Part shown: positions 62,542 to 62,589 of the stretch, in pieces
Layout of the letters: the number at the start of each line of letters is the position of its first letter
How positions within the stretch are numbered: the stretch's first letter is position 1
Source: Nitrospira sp.
GTDB taxonomy: Bacteria > Nitrospirota > Nitrospiria > Nitrospirales > Nitrospiraceae
DNA length: 62,589 nucleotides
Direction of reading: 5' to 3'
NCBI GenBank assembly: GCA_018242685.1
Contig: JAFEBM010000043.1
Span: 1-62,589, forward strand
Made by a program: the position numbers and the translations under genes
The notes under the pieces: model-generated
The model's database searches: none
Seen by the model: the letters and a program-made list of their open reading frames with translations, nothing else
What the model was told of the DNA's origin: nothing

Positions 62542-62589
62542 ATGCACACCGAATTACTACAACGAAACAGTGGTGTCCGGAGATTTTCA
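62542..62589 (+). CDS. start of a gene cut by the window end
   Basis: An ATG preceded by AGAAGGAG at 7-8 bases opens a frame that starts MHTELLQRNSGVRRFS and stays open to the last base (16 codons). Too little is present to identify the product. Confidence 0.55.
   Translation, partial: MHTELLQRNSGVRRFS

Overview
The window looks like a chromosomal segment of a GC-rich Gram-negative bacterium, most likely a member of the Nitrospirota (Nitrospira-like). This is an inference from the diderm envelope machinery (complete Tol-Pal set, many lipoboxes, Slp and DUF1207 outer-membrane families), several small families I associate with Nitrospira (DUF6335, short CxxC zinc-ribbon proteins) and the overall gene style. 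No rRNA, CRISPR array, transposase, phage module or plasmid origin was found.

Layout. Positions 1-3.5 kb hold small conserved genes (one frameshifted), a secreted repeat protein and a small c-type cytochrome, two of them ended by near-identical terminators. From 17.0 down to 4.0 kb runs a long minus-strand series: tolQ-tolR-tolA-tolB-pal, two tandem CpoB-like genes, mutL, miaA, mtnP, a PfkB kinase, a TPR lipoprotein and a RodZ-like protein. Two tRNAs (Val, Asp) and xerD sit behind tolQ. From 18.6 to 29.9 kb are a plus-strand LpoA-like/M50 protease/trpS operon, several lipoproteins, a PIN-type toxin-antitoxin-like pair, a DUF151 nuclease, a metallo-hydrolase, a Ycf46-like AAA ATPase and an NlpC/P60-type lipoprotein. 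From 30 to 52.7 kb lie housekeeping and sugar genes: a glycosyltransferase and nagB, gltD/gltB, a polyprenyl synthase, a DUF1015 protein, an NtrC-type regulator, murU/amgK (cell-wall sugar salvage), a GH57-galT-CCA-transferase cluster and a MoaD/ThiS-like sulfur carrier. The last 10 kb (53-62.6 kb) is more irregular: a Lys/Glu-rich secreted peptide with its own promoter and terminator, tRNA-Arg followed by decayed genes, an orphan NtrC-type regulator, a truncated HAD hydrolase, Slp and PRC-barrel proteins, a PerM-type permease and a DUF6335 protein.

The most unusual signal is a set of dispersed elements made of degenerate 7-base units (AGTGCTG or AGGTTGA type), mostly as two inverted arms, filling gaps between genes at six places: 8.5, 30.9, 36.4, 46.0, 49.9 and 54.1 kb. 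They often touch a stop codon, and one copy is read in frame inside a membrane-protein gene. They are not explained by any standard feature type I know. Gene decay is also notable at 0.2, 32.3, 54.3, 55.6 and 58.2 kb.
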